A DNA stretch of 63,763 bases from the NCBI GenBank assembly GCA_021325355.1, contig JAJPHI010000025.1, positions 1 to 63,763 of the forward strand, read 5' to 3'. This document shows, in pieces, positions 54,464 to 63,744 of the stretch. Below the pieces are notes generated by a model, which saw only the letters and a list, made by a program, of their open reading frames with translations, had not been told where the DNA came from and ran no database searches. Origin of the DNA: Pseudomonadota bacterium (GTDB taxonomy: Bacteria > Desulfobacterota > Binatia > Binatales > Binataceae). Within the stretch, counting starts at the first letter, position 1. The number at the start of each line of letters is the position of its first letter. A program made the translations under genes and the position numbers.

Positions 54464-54838
54464 ATGGCTAAGAAATACACCTTCGTGGTCCTGACCAATC
54501 CCACGCCCGGCAAGGAAGAAGAGTTCAACCGCTGGTACAACGAACAGCACATTCCCGACGTTTTGCAGGCGCGCGGCTTCGTCGCGGCGCAGCGCTTTCG
54601 CCTTGCCGACCAGGGCAACGCGCCTGACGCCGATCGCAGCCACAAGTACCTCGCGCTCTACGAGATCGAAACCGATGATATCGAGGCGAGCCTGAAGGAT
54701 CTGATGTCGCGCCGCGGCACGGCCGACATGATCATGAGCGACGCCATCGACCTGAAGAGCGCGAGCGCGCGCATCTTCGAACCGGTGGCGGAAAAGGTGA
54801 ACGCCAAGGACGTCGCCCGTCCGCGCCGCGCCGCCTGA
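54464..54838 (+). CDS. EthD-like dimeric alpha-beta barrel protein
   Basis: 124 aa. The N-terminal strand TFVVLTNPTPGKEEEFNRWYNEQHIPDVLQARGFVAAQRF is typical of EthD/ferredoxin-like dimeric barrels, where the WYNEQHIPD block lines the active cavity. Such proteins are small accessory enzymes in breakdown of ethers, polyketides or aromatic compounds. It is 124 bases after the CoA-transferase and shares its direction; a terminator follows at once, so the two are likely one transcript. Confidence 0.8.
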   Translation: MAKKYTFVVLTNPTPGKEEEFNRWYNEQHIPDVLQARGFVAAQRFRLADQGNAPDADRSHKYLALYEIETDDIEASLKDLMSRRGTADMIMSDAIDLKSASARIFEPVAEKVNAKDVARPRRAA

Positions 54839-54849
54839 GCCACGCTTGA

Positions 54850-54879
54850 CCGGGCTGGAGGGCGCTCCAGCCCGGTTTT
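54850..54879 (+). terminator. Rho-independent terminator
   Basis: A perfect 11-bp stem, ccgggctggag (54850-54860) with ctccagcccgg (54865-54875), has the 4-base loop ggcg and is followed by tttt. It closes the CoA-transferase/EthD-like unit and insulates purD. Confidence 0.92.
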
Positions 54880-54892
54880 CCGATCCCGCCCG

Positions 54893-54921
54893 ACGACACC
54901 GTTCCTGCGGCTCGCTATAAT
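54893..54921 (+). promoter_or_regulatory. promoter of the purD operon
   Basis: ACGACA (54893-54898), a 17-base spacer and a perfect TATAAT (54916-54921) predict transcription from about 54928, two bases before the purD ATG. The transcript would be essentially leaderless. Confidence 0.6.
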
Positions 54922-54929
54922 TCGTTCCG

Positions 54930-56264
54930 ATGAAGGTCCTGGTTATCGGCAAGGGCGGGCGCGAGCACGCCTTGTGCTGGCGATTACATCAAAGCCCCAG
55001 TGTTTGGGGCCTCTATTGCACCGGCGATAACCCGGGAATCGCGAAGATCGCCGAACCCTGTCGGGTCTCGTCCAGTGACTTCGACGGCCTCGCCGCGTTC
55101 GCCGCGCGCGAAAAGATCGACCTGACCGTAGTCGGGCCCGAGGACCCGCTGGCCGCGGGCGTCGTCGATCATTTCAAGGCGCGGGGTCTAACGATCCTGG
55201 GACCATCGAAAGCCGCCGCCCAGCTCGAGGCGAGCAAGAGCTTCGCCAAATCCGTGATGCGCGCGGCCGGAGTGCCGACCGCCGCCGCGGAATCCTTCAC
55301 CGATATCACCGAAGCCCTCGACTACGTCAGGAGCCGTCCGTATCGCGTAGTGGTCAAGGCCGATGGCCTCGCGCTCGGCAAAGGAGTCACGGTTTGCCAG
55401 GATCTCGGCCAGGCCGAAGCGGCGATCGTCGAGGCGCTCGAGCGCAAACGCTTTGGCGCCGCTGGCGCGCGCATTTTGATCGAAGAGCGCCTGGAGGGTG
55501 AAGAACTCTCGTTCTTTGCCCTTTGTAATGGCGTGGAGGCCGTCCCGCTTGGTTTCGTGCAGGATCATAAGGCGGTGTTCGACGGCGATCAGGGGCCGAA
55601 TACCGGCGGGATGGGCGCTTATTCGCCTCTGCCGCACTATGACGATGCCTTCGCCGAGCGCGTGATGACCGAGGTTATCCGCCCCACTCTGCACGAGATG
55701 GCACGGCGCGATATCCCCTTCTCGGGCATTCTGTTCGCCGGCCTGATGGTCACCGGGACACGACTTAACGTGCTCGAATACAACGTGCGGTTCGGCGATC
55801 CTGAATGCGAGTCGCTAATGATGCGCTTCGACGGCGATCTCGGTGCGACCCTGGGAGCGGTCGCCGAAGGTCGCGTGCGCGACGCCGCAGTAAGGCTCTC
55901 GCCGCAGAGCGCGGTCGCCGTCGTGCTCGCGTCCGGCGGTTACCCGGGTGAGTATCGCACGGGTCTGCCGATTGGCGGTCTCGAACAGATAGACGGCGAC
56001 GAGCCGTCGGCATTAAAGACCCGCTGGGCCATCAAACGCACTCGCGTAAAGGTTTTCCATGCCGGGACCACGCTGGCCGACGGCGCGCTGGTCACCAATG
56101 GTGGACGCGTGCTGGTGGTCACGGCGCGCGCCGAATCCGTGCAGCAGGCCGTCGCTGCGGCTTACGAGGCGGCGGATCTGATTCGCTTCGACGGCCTCCA
56201 CCTGCGCCGTGATATCGCTTATCGCGTGCTCGGCACTCCAACCAACCCTATAAACCCGGGATGA
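54930..56264 (+). CDS. purD: phosphoribosylamine-glycine ligase
   Basis: 444 aa, ATP-grasp fold. It joins glycine to phosphoribosylamine in purine synthesis. Motifs: MKVLVIGKGGREHALCW, GPEDPLAAGVVDHF, GPSKAAAQLEASKSFAK, VVKADGLALGKGV, EERLEGEELSFFALCNG, KAVFDGDQGPNTGGMGAYSP and NVLEYNVRFGDPE. The ATG at 54930 has no Shine-Dalgarno sequence, and the predicted transcript start is at 54928. The stop overlaps the start of the next gene (ATGA). Confidence 0.96.
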   Translation: MKVLVIGKGGREHALCWRLHQSPSVWGLYCTGDNPGIAKIAEPCRVSSSDFDGLAAFAAREKIDLTVVGPEDPLAAGVVDHFKARGLTILGPSKAAAQLEASKSFAKSVMRAAGVPTAAAESFTDITEALDYVRSRPYRVVVKADGLALGKGVTVCQDLGQAEAAIVEALERKRFGAAGARILIEERLEGEELSFFALCNGVEAVPLGFVQDHKAVFDGDQGPNTGGMGAYSPLPHYDDAFAERVMTEVIRPTLHEMARRDIPFSGILFAGLMVTGTRLNVLEYNVRFGDPECESLMMRFDGDLGATLGAVAEGRVRDAAVRLSPQSAVAVVLASGGYPGEYRTGLPIGGLEQIDGDEPSALKTRWAIKRTRVKVFHAGTTLADGALVTNGGRVLVVTARAESVQQAVAAAYEAADLIRFDGLHLRRDIAYRVLGTPTNPINPG

Positions 56265-56875
56265 GCGCAGCAGAAATTAATCGAACCCTTGACGAAGCGG
56301 TCGCGGCTCTGCGGGCCGGCGAGATCGTCGCCTTCCCCACCGAGACATTCTATGGTCTGGCGGTCGATCCGGAATCGCCGGCTGCCCTCGAACGTCTGAT
56401 CGCGGCAAAGGGACGCGAGCCTGACAAACCGATCGCGCTTATCGCGCCCGATAGCGCTGCGGCCTTCGCCCTGTTCCGCGAGGTTCCTCCGGCTGCGCGA
56501 CGCCTGGCCGAGCGTTTCTGGCCCGGTCCCCTGACGCTCGTGATGCCCGCGCGTGCGGGTCTTCATCCGGCACTGATCGGAGAGTACGGCGTGGGCGTGC
56601 GGGTCTCGCCACACGCGGTCGCCAGCGCCCTGGCCCGCGGCTTCGGGCGCTCGATTACCGCGACCAGTGCGAACCTGGCCGGGAGGCCCGCGACCACGGA
56701 CGCCGCCGAGGTGCGCCGCACGTTTAACGCGAAACTTAAAGTCTTACTTGAATATACCGAGCCGCCCCGCCATACGGCGCCGTCGACCGTCGTCACCCTG
56801 GTTGGCGACACAATTAAAGTATTACGTGAAGGTGCGCTGGAGCTCGCGACGCTTCGCGCCGCGCTGAATGGTTAA
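56261..56875 (+). CDS. tsaC: L-threonylcarbamoyladenylate synthase (Sua5/YrdC family)
   Basis: 204 aa. It makes threonylcarbamoyl-AMP from threonine, bicarbonate and ATP for the t6A37 modification of tRNA. Motifs: VAFPTETFYGLAVDP, AAKGREPDKPIALI, RFWPGPLTLVMPA, GVRVSPHAVASALA and SITATSANLAGRPATTDAAEV with PSTVV near the end. It lacks the C-terminal Sua5 domain. Translation is coupled to purD by a 4-base overlap. Confidence 0.94.
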   Translation: MSAAEINRTLDEAVAALRAGEIVAFPTETFYGLAVDPESPAALERLIAAKGREPDKPIALIAPDSAAAFALFREVPPAARRLAERFWPGPLTLVMPARAGLHPALIGEYGVGVRVSPHAVASALARGFGRSITATSANLAGRPATTDAAEVRRTFNAKLKVLLEYTEPPRHTAPSTVVTLVGDTIKVLREGALELATLRAALNG

Positions 56876-56878
56876 GCG

Positions 56879-58171
56879 ATGCCGCCTTTGACCGAACGCC
56901 TCGAACCGTTCAGCGCGCTGGTCTTCGACCCGGGCCACGCTGGGCCGCTCGACCGGCTCATCGCGCCGCCCTACGACCTGATCGACCGCGCCCTGCAGGA
57001 CGACCTTTACCGGCGCAGCGATCATAACGTCGTGCGTCTTGAACTGAATCGTGAGCCGGATCCGTACGCTGCGGCCGCCGCTACCCTCGCCCGATGGCGC
57101 GCCGACGGCATCCTGAAGCCGTTGGGCCGCCCGGCGATCTATCACTACACTCAGCGCTTTCGTCATGCCGGACGCGAACTCGTGCGTGTCGGTCTGGTCG
57201 CCCGCGTGCGGCTCGACGAATTCGCCGAGGGGACCGTCCTGCCGCACGAGCATACCTTTCCGAAGGCGAAGGAGGATCGCCTGCGGCTGCTCGCTGCAAC
57301 CCGGCTCAACGTCAGTTCGATCTTTGGCCTCTGCCCGCCACATCCGCCCGCTCTCGCGGGTCTGCTCGAAGAGGTCGCCGCTCGTTCACCGATTCTCCGC
57401 GCGGTCGAGGATTCGGGAGTGATTGACGAGGTGCGGGTTATCGACGATCCGGCGGAAGTGCGAATCGCGCAGCAGGCGCTCGCCACCGCGCGCATCCTGA
57501 TTGCCGACGGTCACCATCGCTACGAAACAGCCCTCGAGTATCGACGCCGCCGCCGTGCCGCCGACCCGCTGAATGAAGGCCCACCGTACGATTACGTCAT
57601 GATGACGCTAGTGGCGTTTGATGACCCCGGCCTGGTGATTCTGCCGACCCATCGCGTGGTGCGTCATCTTGCCGACGATCGTCTCGCGGCGTTCGAGCAG
57701 CGTCTGGTTGAGAGTTTCGTTGCTGAGGATATCGATGATCCCAGTCGGCTGCTCGCCGCACTCGAGGGGCATGGGCGAGGCGCGTTCGGGGTCGCGCTGC
57801 GCGGGCGCTCTCGATTGAAGTTCGTGAAACTCAAGGCGCGCGATTCGGTCGGGCTCGAGACGCTGTTGGCGGATGTTGCTCCGGAACTGCGCGCGCTCGA
57901 CGTCACCGTTCTGCATACCCTCATCTTCGACCGCATCCTTGGCCTGACGGCCGCCGAGATTCGTCGCGGCGGCAACGTCGAGTACACGATCGATGCCCGC
58001 TATGCCCTGGCCGAAGTTGCTTCGGGTCGCGCGGATGCGGCCTTTTTGATGAATCCGCCGACGATCGCTGAAGTCGAGCGCGTGAGCGTCGCCGGCTCGA
58101 CGATGCCGGAAAAATCAACCTACTTCTTTCCCAAGCTGGTCACCGGGATGCTGCTGAATCCGCTCGACTGA
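56879..58171 (+). CDS. DUF1015-family protein
   Basis: 430 aa covering the whole DUF1015 domain. Recognisable blocks are FDPGHAGPLDRLIAPPYDLID at the N-terminus, RFRHAGRELVRVGLVARVRLDEF, LPHEHTFPKAKEDRLRLL, IADGHHRYETALEYRRRR and ADAAFLMNPPTIAEV with PEKSTYFFPKLVTGMLLNPL at the end. The conserved His/Lys/Arg pattern suggests an enzyme acting on phosphorylated or nucleotide substrates, but the function is not established. It starts 3 bases after tsaC and ends the purD operon, converging on the LLM gene. Confidence 0.88.
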   Translation: MPPLTERLEPFSALVFDPGHAGPLDRLIAPPYDLIDRALQDDLYRRSDHNVVRLELNREPDPYAAAAATLARWRADGILKPLGRPAIYHYTQRFRHAGRELVRVGLVARVRLDEFAEGTVLPHEHTFPKAKEDRLRLLAATRLNVSSIFGLCPPHPPALAGLLEEVAARSPILRAVEDSGVIDEVRVIDDPAEVRIAQQALATARILIADGHHRYETALEYRRRRRAADPLNEGPPYDYVMMTLVAFDDPGLVILPTHRVVRHLADDRLAAFEQRLVESFVAEDIDDPSRLLAALEGHGRGAFGVALRGRSRLKFVKLKARDSVGLETLLADVAPELRALDVTVLHTLIFDRILGLTAAEIRRGGNVEYTIDARYALAEVASGRADAAFLMNPPTIAEVERVSVAGSTMPEKSTYFFPKLVTGMLLNPLD

Positions 58172-58186
58172 AGTAGCGTTCGGCCG

Positions 58187-59263
58187 TCAGCGCAGCTTGG
58201 GCATCACCTTCTCGGCAATCAGCTCGATTGAACGCATGATCTTGTCGTGCGGCGTCGTGTACATCTGCATGAACAGCATCGCTTCATCGACCCCAGCATC
58301 CTTGAGATACTGCAGGACGTGCAGACAGGTCTCGGGGCTGCCGATACAGGCGCCGCCGGCCTTGACGATTTCCGACACCGGCACCGACTGCGCCGCCGTG
58401 TACATCGTCTCCTGCCAGTACTTCATGAACCACTCGTAGGAGCGCGGCGGTTTGCCGTCGATCCACGGCGCGAACAAGCCGCGCACCGCGTCGCTGTACA
58501 TCTTGAAGTTCGGCCCCTGGATGGTGAGTGCTTCCTCGTCGGTATCGCAGCAGAGCGTAAAGGTCAGCAGCGCGAACTTGTTGTTAATCGCTCCGCCGAT
58601 CGGCTTGCAGTGCTTGATCCGCTCGCGATAAAGCCGCACATAGTCGTTGGATTGACCCTGCCCGATACCGAAGCCGAGCGCGCCGATTCCATGATCGGCG
58701 GCGAACTCGAGCGTCGCGGGCTGCGTGCACGCGACCCACATCGGTGGATGGGGCTTCTGCACCGGCTTCGGCACCACCTGGCGTTGTGGAATTCTTAAAG
58801 TAGGACTTTCATACTCAAAGGTTTCCTGCATCCACATCCGGGGAATGACGCTCAGGGCTTCCTCCCACTGCGGACGCGTGTCGTCTGGATGGACACCGAA
58901 GGCCGACAGTTCGGATTCCGAGATGGCACGGCCGCCACCGAACTCAACCCTCCCGTTCGACAGCAGGTCGAGCGTGGCGATGCGCTCGGCGACGCGCAGC
59001 GGATGATTGATCGAGAACGGCAGCAGCACGATGCCGTGACCGAGCCGAATCTGCTTAGTCTTCGCCGCCAGGTGGGAAAGGACCAGTTCCGGCGACGAAC
59101 TGTAGGAGAACCCCGGCAGAAAATGGTGCTCGGTAAACCATGCGGCGCGATAGCCCAACCGATCCGCAAGCACGACCTGTTCGATACATTGCTCGAACGT
59201 CCGCCGTACGCCTGCCTCGGACAGGTCCGAGGTCTCCAGTTCAAAGAACAGACTCACATCCAT
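58187..59263 (-). CDS. LLM-class flavin-dependent oxidoreductase
   Basis: 358 aa, bacterial luciferase-like TIM barrel. Signatures: AAWFTEHHFLPGFSYSSSPELVLSHLAAKTKQIRLG, HGIVLLPFSINHPLRVAERIATLDLLSNGRVEFGGGR, and VIPRMWMQETFEYESPTLRIPQR with KPHPPMWVA. It uses FMNH2 or F420 to oxidise a small substrate with oxygen; the substrate is unknown. It is the last gene of a run with an alcohol dehydrogenase and a glyoxalase and is not linked to the luxC/luxE genes 48 kb away. Confidence 0.87.
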   Translation of the reverse strand: MDVSLFFELETSDLSEAGVRRTFEQCIEQVVLADRLGYRAAWFTEHHFLPGFSYSSSPELVLSHLAAKTKQIRLGHGIVLLPFSINHPLRVAERIATLDLLSNGRVEFGGGRAISESELSAFGVHPDDTRPQWEEALSVIPRMWMQETFEYESPTLRIPQRQVVPKPVQKPHPPMWVACTQPATLEFAADHGIGALGFGIGQGQSNDYVRLYRERIKHCKPIGGAINNKFALLTFTLCCDTDEEALTIQGPNFKMYSDAVRGLFAPWIDGKPPRSYEWFMKYWQETMYTAAQSVPVSEIVKAGGACIGSPETCLHVLQYLKDAGVDEAMLFMQMYTTPHDKIMRSIELIAEKVMPKLR

Positions 59264-59340
59264 CGGCGCGCCCCTCCCCGAGTTGTGCTGGGCGAAGTCA
59301 AGGAGAACTCAGTCGACAGGAACCAGGATGTTCATCGCCG

Positions 59341-60357
59341 TCAGTGCGGAAACTCGACCATCACCTTGGCGCGGTTACCCGGGCGCCGCAGCGCCTCGAA
59401 CATCTCGGGGACCTGATCGACCGAGATAATGTCGGTTACCATCGGTTGCGGCCTGATTTTGCCGCTGGTCAGAGCGTTGATGGTTTCGTCGAAGTCGGCG
59501 GGGTCATAGCCGAGCACGAAATCGACGCTGGTCTCCTTCATGATGCCCTGGATTGGACTTATCTGATCCGGCTCCATACAGACGCCGACCACGACGATCT
59601 GTCCGCGCGGCGCGATCATGCTCATCGCCTGATCGAGCGTGCCTTTGACGCCGATACACTCGAAGATCAATTCGGGGCTGCGTCCGGTCAGCTCGCGAAT
59701 CTTATCGACCGGCGGCGTGGTTTTGGGATTGACGACAACGTCGGCGCCGAGCTTGCGCGCCAACTCGCCGCGGCCGTCAGCCAGCTCCGAGACGACGACG
59801 GTTGCGCCCTTGGCCTTCGCCCAGGTCAGCGTGGCGAGTCCGATCGGGCCGGCGCCCATCACCAGCACCGTGTCGCCGGATTCAATCGATGCGCGCTTGA
59901 CCGCGTGGAGTCCGACCGACAGCGGCTCGACCAGCGCGCCGTCGCGCGAGGTCACATTGTCCGGCAGCCGGAAGAGACTCTTTGCCGAACAGGCGACGAA
60001 CTCGGCATAGGCGCCGGGAAGCTGGCCGAGGCCGAGCCCCTTCAGATTATGGCAATGGATCTCCATTCCGCGCTTGCAGCGATCGCATTCCCCGCACATC
60101 ACGAAGGGCAGCGCGCACACGCGTTGACCAATTTCGTAGCCGCGCACGCCCGCGCCAATCTCGGCGATTTCGCCGCAGAATTCGTGACCCATGATCGAGC
60201 CCGACGGCATGCCGAAACCGAATTGGCAGGCGTGCAGGTCCGAACCGCAGATCCCGCAATTGTGCACCTTGAGAACGACTTCGCCGGCTCCGGCCGAAGG
60301 CTTCGGCGCGTCGATAATCGCCATCTCGTTCTGCTTTTTGAAGGCCGCAGCTTTCAT
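59341..60357 (-). CDS. zinc-dependent alcohol dehydrogenase (MDR superfamily)
   Basis: 338 aa. Catalytic zinc ligands are in NCGICGSDLHACQ (Cys36/Cys39 region) and GHEFCGEIAEIGAGV; the structural zinc site is CGECDRCKRGMEIHC, with four cysteines. The NAD(P)-binding motif is VLVMGAGPIGLATLTWAKAKGATVVVSE. It resembles threonine dehydrogenase and sorbitol dehydrogenase-like enzymes; the substrate is unknown. It follows the glyoxalase gene by 27 bases and precedes the LLM gene by 77 bases. Confidence 0.9.
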   Translation of the reverse strand: MKAAAFKKQNEMAIIDAPKPSAGAGEVVLKVHNCGICGSDLHACQFGFGMPSGSIMGHEFCGEIAEIGAGVRGYEIGQRVCALPFVMCGECDRCKRGMEIHCHNLKGLGLGQLPGAYAEFVACSAKSLFRLPDNVTSRDGALVEPLSVGLHAVKRASIESGDTVLVMGAGPIGLATLTWAKAKGATVVVSELADGRGELARKLGADVVVNPKTTPPVDKIRELTGRSPELIFECIGVKGTLDQAMSMIAPRGQIVVVGVCMEPDQISPIQGIMKETSVDFVLGYDPADFDETINALTSGKIRPQPMVTDIISVDQVPEMFEALRRPGNRAKVMVEFPH

Positions 60358-60384
60358 CGCATATTCCCCGTGGTCGCCCGCGCG

Positions 60385-60792
60385 TTATTCGAAACTCAGC
60401 GCCTGGCTGTCCTTCATCTGGACCAGCTCGATCTTGTAGCCGTTGGGGTCCTCGACAAAGGCGATCTCGGGGCCGCCGAACTTCATCGGTCCCGGTTCAC
60501 GCGTTACTTTAACTCCGCGCTGTTTGAGGTCGGCGCATTTTTTGTAGATGTCATCGACGCTGATCGCCAGATGACCGAAGGCGGTGCCCTGGTCGTAGCC
60601 CTTCTGACCCCAGTTGTGCGTGAGCTCGATAACGGCTCCGTCCTTCTCTTCGTTGTAACCGATAAACGCCAGGGTAAACTCGCCGTTGGGGAAGTCGCGC
60701 TTGCGCAACAGCCTCATCCCCAGACCTTCGCAGTAAAACTTGAGGGTTTCGTCGAGGTCGTTGACGCGAATCATCGTATGCAGCAGGCGCAT
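60385..60792 (-). CDS. gloA: glyoxalase I (lactoylglutathione lyase)
   Basis: 135 aa, one VOC-fold unit, as in GloA of E. coli. The four metal ligands are visible: His5 (LLHTMIRV), Glu in VIELTHNWG, His in FGHLAISV and Glu in YKIELVQ. GLGMRLLRKRDFPNGEFTLAF is typical of GloA. It isomerises the hemithioacetal of methylglyoxal and glutathione to lactoylglutathione. It is the first gene of the gloA-adh-LLM unit, with GGGAG about 9 bases before the ATG. A related VOC activity on another substrate cannot be excluded. Confidence 0.88.
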   Translation of the reverse strand: MRLLHTMIRVNDLDETLKFYCEGLGMRLLRKRDFPNGEFTLAFIGYNEEKDGAVIELTHNWGQKGYDQGTAFGHLAISVDDIYKKCADLKQRGVKVTREPGPMKFGGPEIAFVEDPNGYKIELVQMKDSQALSFE

Positions 60793-60953
60793 CGTTCTGA
60801 TCTCCCTGAATCCAGCCGCGTATTAAGGATTTGCCGCCCAATTTCTCGCGATCAGGCGGCCCAAGTCAATCCGTGAACGGCGCCCGCGCAGCGATACGGC
60901 TCGGGCAAGCTGCGACGCGGGCGGCAGCGTAGTGATGGCAGCGGCGCGAAGCC

Positions 60954-62413
60954 TCAGACCTGCATCACCGCGCCAAGCGGGATCGGAGGCATCCCGTGCA
61001 GCGCGGCAAAGAGCTTCGCGACGGGCCCGGCGATTCCGGCAATTCCTTCGACGACGGGCTTCGCCTTTTCGCAGAATGACGCCACCTTGTTCAAAAAACC
61101 GGAGCCCTTGGTCTGGTCCTGCTCGAGGTCTTCGACCTCGCGCAGCAACTGGTCCTTGACCTCCTGCGGCGCCGCGGACGTTTTCAGGGCGGCGGCCAAT
61201 TCCTTCAAATTCTCGCGCTTGCTCTGCTCCAGACCAGCAATCCAGTTGACGGTGTTATTGATCGTCTGATCCATTCTCGCGGCGCTGTTGGCCTCATTCC
61301 TGATATCAAAATGCACACCGAACTTCCCGGTGATACGCGTGATGAGTTCGAGATAATGCTCGGCGGTTTCAGCCAGTTCCCGGTTTTCATCGCAGCGCCG
61401 CCGCCCCTGGCCGACCAGCAAATCGCTCATCAGGCGCAATTCGCTGGCGGTTGCTACTTCGCCCAACCCGAGGGCGCGATTGGCCGCATCATCGAAGCGC
61501 AATTTGGCCGCGGTATATCGTTCCTGGGCGTCGCGCCAGGCGCGGCGATCGCGCTGCTCTTCGGCGCCGAAGTAGGCCTGATACCCCTGGGCGATAAGCG
61601 TGCTCAGCCCGACACGCCGATGGAGCAGTTTCTTCAGGGGCGCGGAACGTTGGCCCGTTCGACCACGCGGTCGGTGTCGTCGAGTTGGCTCAACACTTCG
61701 CCTGCGCGATGGAGTCCCACCGCGAAGTCGCCGCTGATGGCGTCGCTCGACAGCGCGATCATGTACTTGGTGGTTTTGAACCCCATCAGATCCATCAGCA
61801 GGCGATCGCCGTCATCGGCTCCGGCCGAAGGCATCAGGTCACTTTCGAGCGTGCTGATGGCCTGTTCAATCTGTGCCAGCGCCTCGTCGCGCTGACCGCG
61901 CATCGCATAATCATTGCCGGTCGCAAACTGGGCCATCGCCTGCGCGTATTCAGCCAGCGACGAGGCGCCGGGGTCGTCATCCATGTCCGCGTAGAGTTTC
62001 GAGGCACTCTGATAGTAGCCGGCGGCTTCGCGAAAACTCTGTGATTTCAGGGCGTACAGCGCGAAAGCCATCGTCAGCGAGGCGTTTAACCATCCAGGTC
62101 TCTTGAGGATCAGTGCGGCATTCCGGATAAGCGCGCGCGCCTGTTCGTCGGCGCCGCTGCGGCTGAGTACCTCATTAACCTCAGTCTCGGTGAGGGCGCC
62201 GACCTCCTGCGCCAGGTTCGCGGGTATGGAGTTGTACAAGCTGACCGCCTGTTGATAGGCCGGGATTGCCTGGGCCGGGTTGAGATTCGCCAGATGGGCG
62301 TCGCCCGCCTGGACCGACTTGAGCAGGTCCGCGCCTTGCGTGCTGAGCAGCGCGAATACGCGCTCGATTTTACCGTCGCTGACTGACGACGAATCGCTGC
62401 GGTTATCACTCAC
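60954..62413 (-). pseudogene. TPR-containing protein, apparently broken by a one-base frameshift
   Basis: Two frames read as one protein of about 486 aa. The first (GTG at 62413 to the TGA at 61634, 259 aa) has TPR-like helices (LNPAQAIPAYQQAVSLYNSI, KSQSFREAAGYYQSASKLYADM). The second frame is open from inside the end of the first down to 60954 and is protein-like across the join (YQAYFGAEEQRDRRAWRDAQERY), yet has no ATG, GTG or TTG until 61502. A missing C in the CCCC run at 61637-61640 would connect them exactly. This may be a sequencing error, a true mutation or -1 slippage. The C-terminal part (KVASFCEKAKPVVEGIAGIAGPVAKLF) is a helical segment I cannot assign. Confidence 0.6.
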
Positions 62414-62556
62414 GATCGGCTCCCCGGTGGACGGCGACGGATTCCCGCTTCAGCCGTTTTGTGGAATTTTGGCCGCGATGCGAGCTACATAGCATTGTTG
62501 CGCGGCAAAGCGAAAAGCGCGCAGAGTTCATGGCTATTCGCTAAAGGACAGAACGT

Positions 62557-63744
62557 ATGGATTTCAACTACAGCCCGGAGGACGAAGCCTTTCGTCGCGA
62601 GTTCAGAACGTGGCTCGAGCAGAACCGCCCCGACCGCCCGATCCAGAACCTCGCCGGCGGCTTCGAGCAGGACGAAGAGGACTGGCAGCGCAAACTCGCC
62701 TGGTATCGGAAGCTCGCCTCCGGCGGCTGGACCTGCGTCGATTGGCCCAGAGAATTCGGCGGACGCGGTCTCGATACGCTCAAAACCATCATCTATCACG
62801 AAGAGCTGCAGCGCATCGACGCGCCGCTGCCGTTCATCGGTTCCGGCCCGTCGCTGGTTGGTCCCACCCTGATGCAATGGGGCACCGCCGAGCAGAAGCA
62901 GCGCTTCATTCCCAAAATTATCACCGGCGAGGAAATCTGGTGCCAGGGTTACTCAGAGCCGAATTCCGGGTCGGACCTCGCGTCGCTGCAGACCCGCGCC
63001 ACCGAAGAGGGCGATTACTTCGTCATCAACGGCCAGAAGATCTGGACCTCGCAGGCGCAGTATGCCGACTGGGCTTTCGTCCTCTGCCGCACCGATCCCG
63101 ACGCGCCGAAGCATCGCGGCATCAGTTACATCCTGGTCAACATGAAGACGCCGGGTATCACGGTCCGACCGCTGGTTCAGATGAGCGGGGCGCGCGGCTT
63201 CAACGAGGTTTTCTTTGACGACGTTCGCACGCCCAAGAATATGCTGGTCGGGGCGAAGAACCAGGGCTGGCAAGTCGCCATCACCACGCTGATGTACGAG
63301 CGTGGGATGGGCGGCGGCGGTCAACCGCTGATCGCGCTGACCCAGGAGCTGGCCGAGCTCGCACGCCAGGTTGATCGCAACGGCCGGCCCGCCTGGCAGG
63401 ACTCCGACGTGAGACAAAAGATCGCGGAGTTGCGCTGCGAGGCGGAAGCCCTTCGCTACACCGGCTTGCGCAATCTCACTCGTCGTCTGCGGGGTCTGCC
63501 ACCCGGTCCGGAAGGGTCAATTCTCAAGCTGGGCGGCAGTGAACTCAACCTCAGGGCGGAACTGTTCGCGATGGAGCTGCTGGGAGCGCACAGTCAACTC
63601 GAATTCAGGGCGCCGCACGCGATCGACGACGGCCGCTGGTCGTTCCGGATGCTAAGCGCGCGCGGCGGGACAATCGCTGCCGGCACCAATCAGATCCAGC
63701 ACAACATCATAGGCGAGCGCGTCCTCGGCCTGCCGAAGGGTTGA
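62557..63744 (+). CDS. acyl-CoA dehydrogenase
   Basis: 395 aa, the full three-domain ACAD fold. FAD/substrate motifs are WCQGYSEPNSGSDLASLQTRA and INGQKIWTSQAQYADW; YERGMGGG begins the C-terminal helical domain; AAGTNQIQHNIIGERVLGLPKG is the C-terminal FAD contact. The sequence resembles the FadE17/FadE18-like group that acts on branched, cyclic or steroid-type acyl-CoAs more than the straight-chain enzymes, but the substrate is not certain. AAAGGA lies about 7 bases before the ATG. The stop is near the window edge, so downstream partners are not visible. Confidence 0.92.
   Translation: MDFNYSPEDEAFRREFRTWLEQNRPDRPIQNLAGGFEQDEEDWQRKLAWYRKLASGGWTCVDWPREFGGRGLDTLKTIIYHEELQRIDAPLPFIGSGPSLVGPTLMQWGTAEQKQRFIPKIITGEEIWCQGYSEPNSGSDLASLQTRATEEGDYFVINGQKIWTSQAQYADWAFVLCRTDPDAPKHRGISYILVNMKTPGITVRPLVQMSGARGFNEVFFDDVRTPKNMLVGAKNQGWQVAITTLMYERGMGGGGQPLIALTQELAELARQVDRNGRPAWQDSDVRQKIAELRCEAEALRYTGLRNLTRRLRGLPPGPEGSILKLGGSELNLRAELFAMELLGAHSQLEFRAPHAIDDGRWSFRMLSARGGTIAAGTNQIQHNIIGERVLGLPKG

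Noticed and set aside
59140-60876. A 578-codon plus-strand open frame opposite the alcohol dehydrogenase and glyoxalase genes
   Set aside because: The minus-strand genes have complete family motifs; the long opposite frame is an effect of high GC codon use and shows no recognisable domain.
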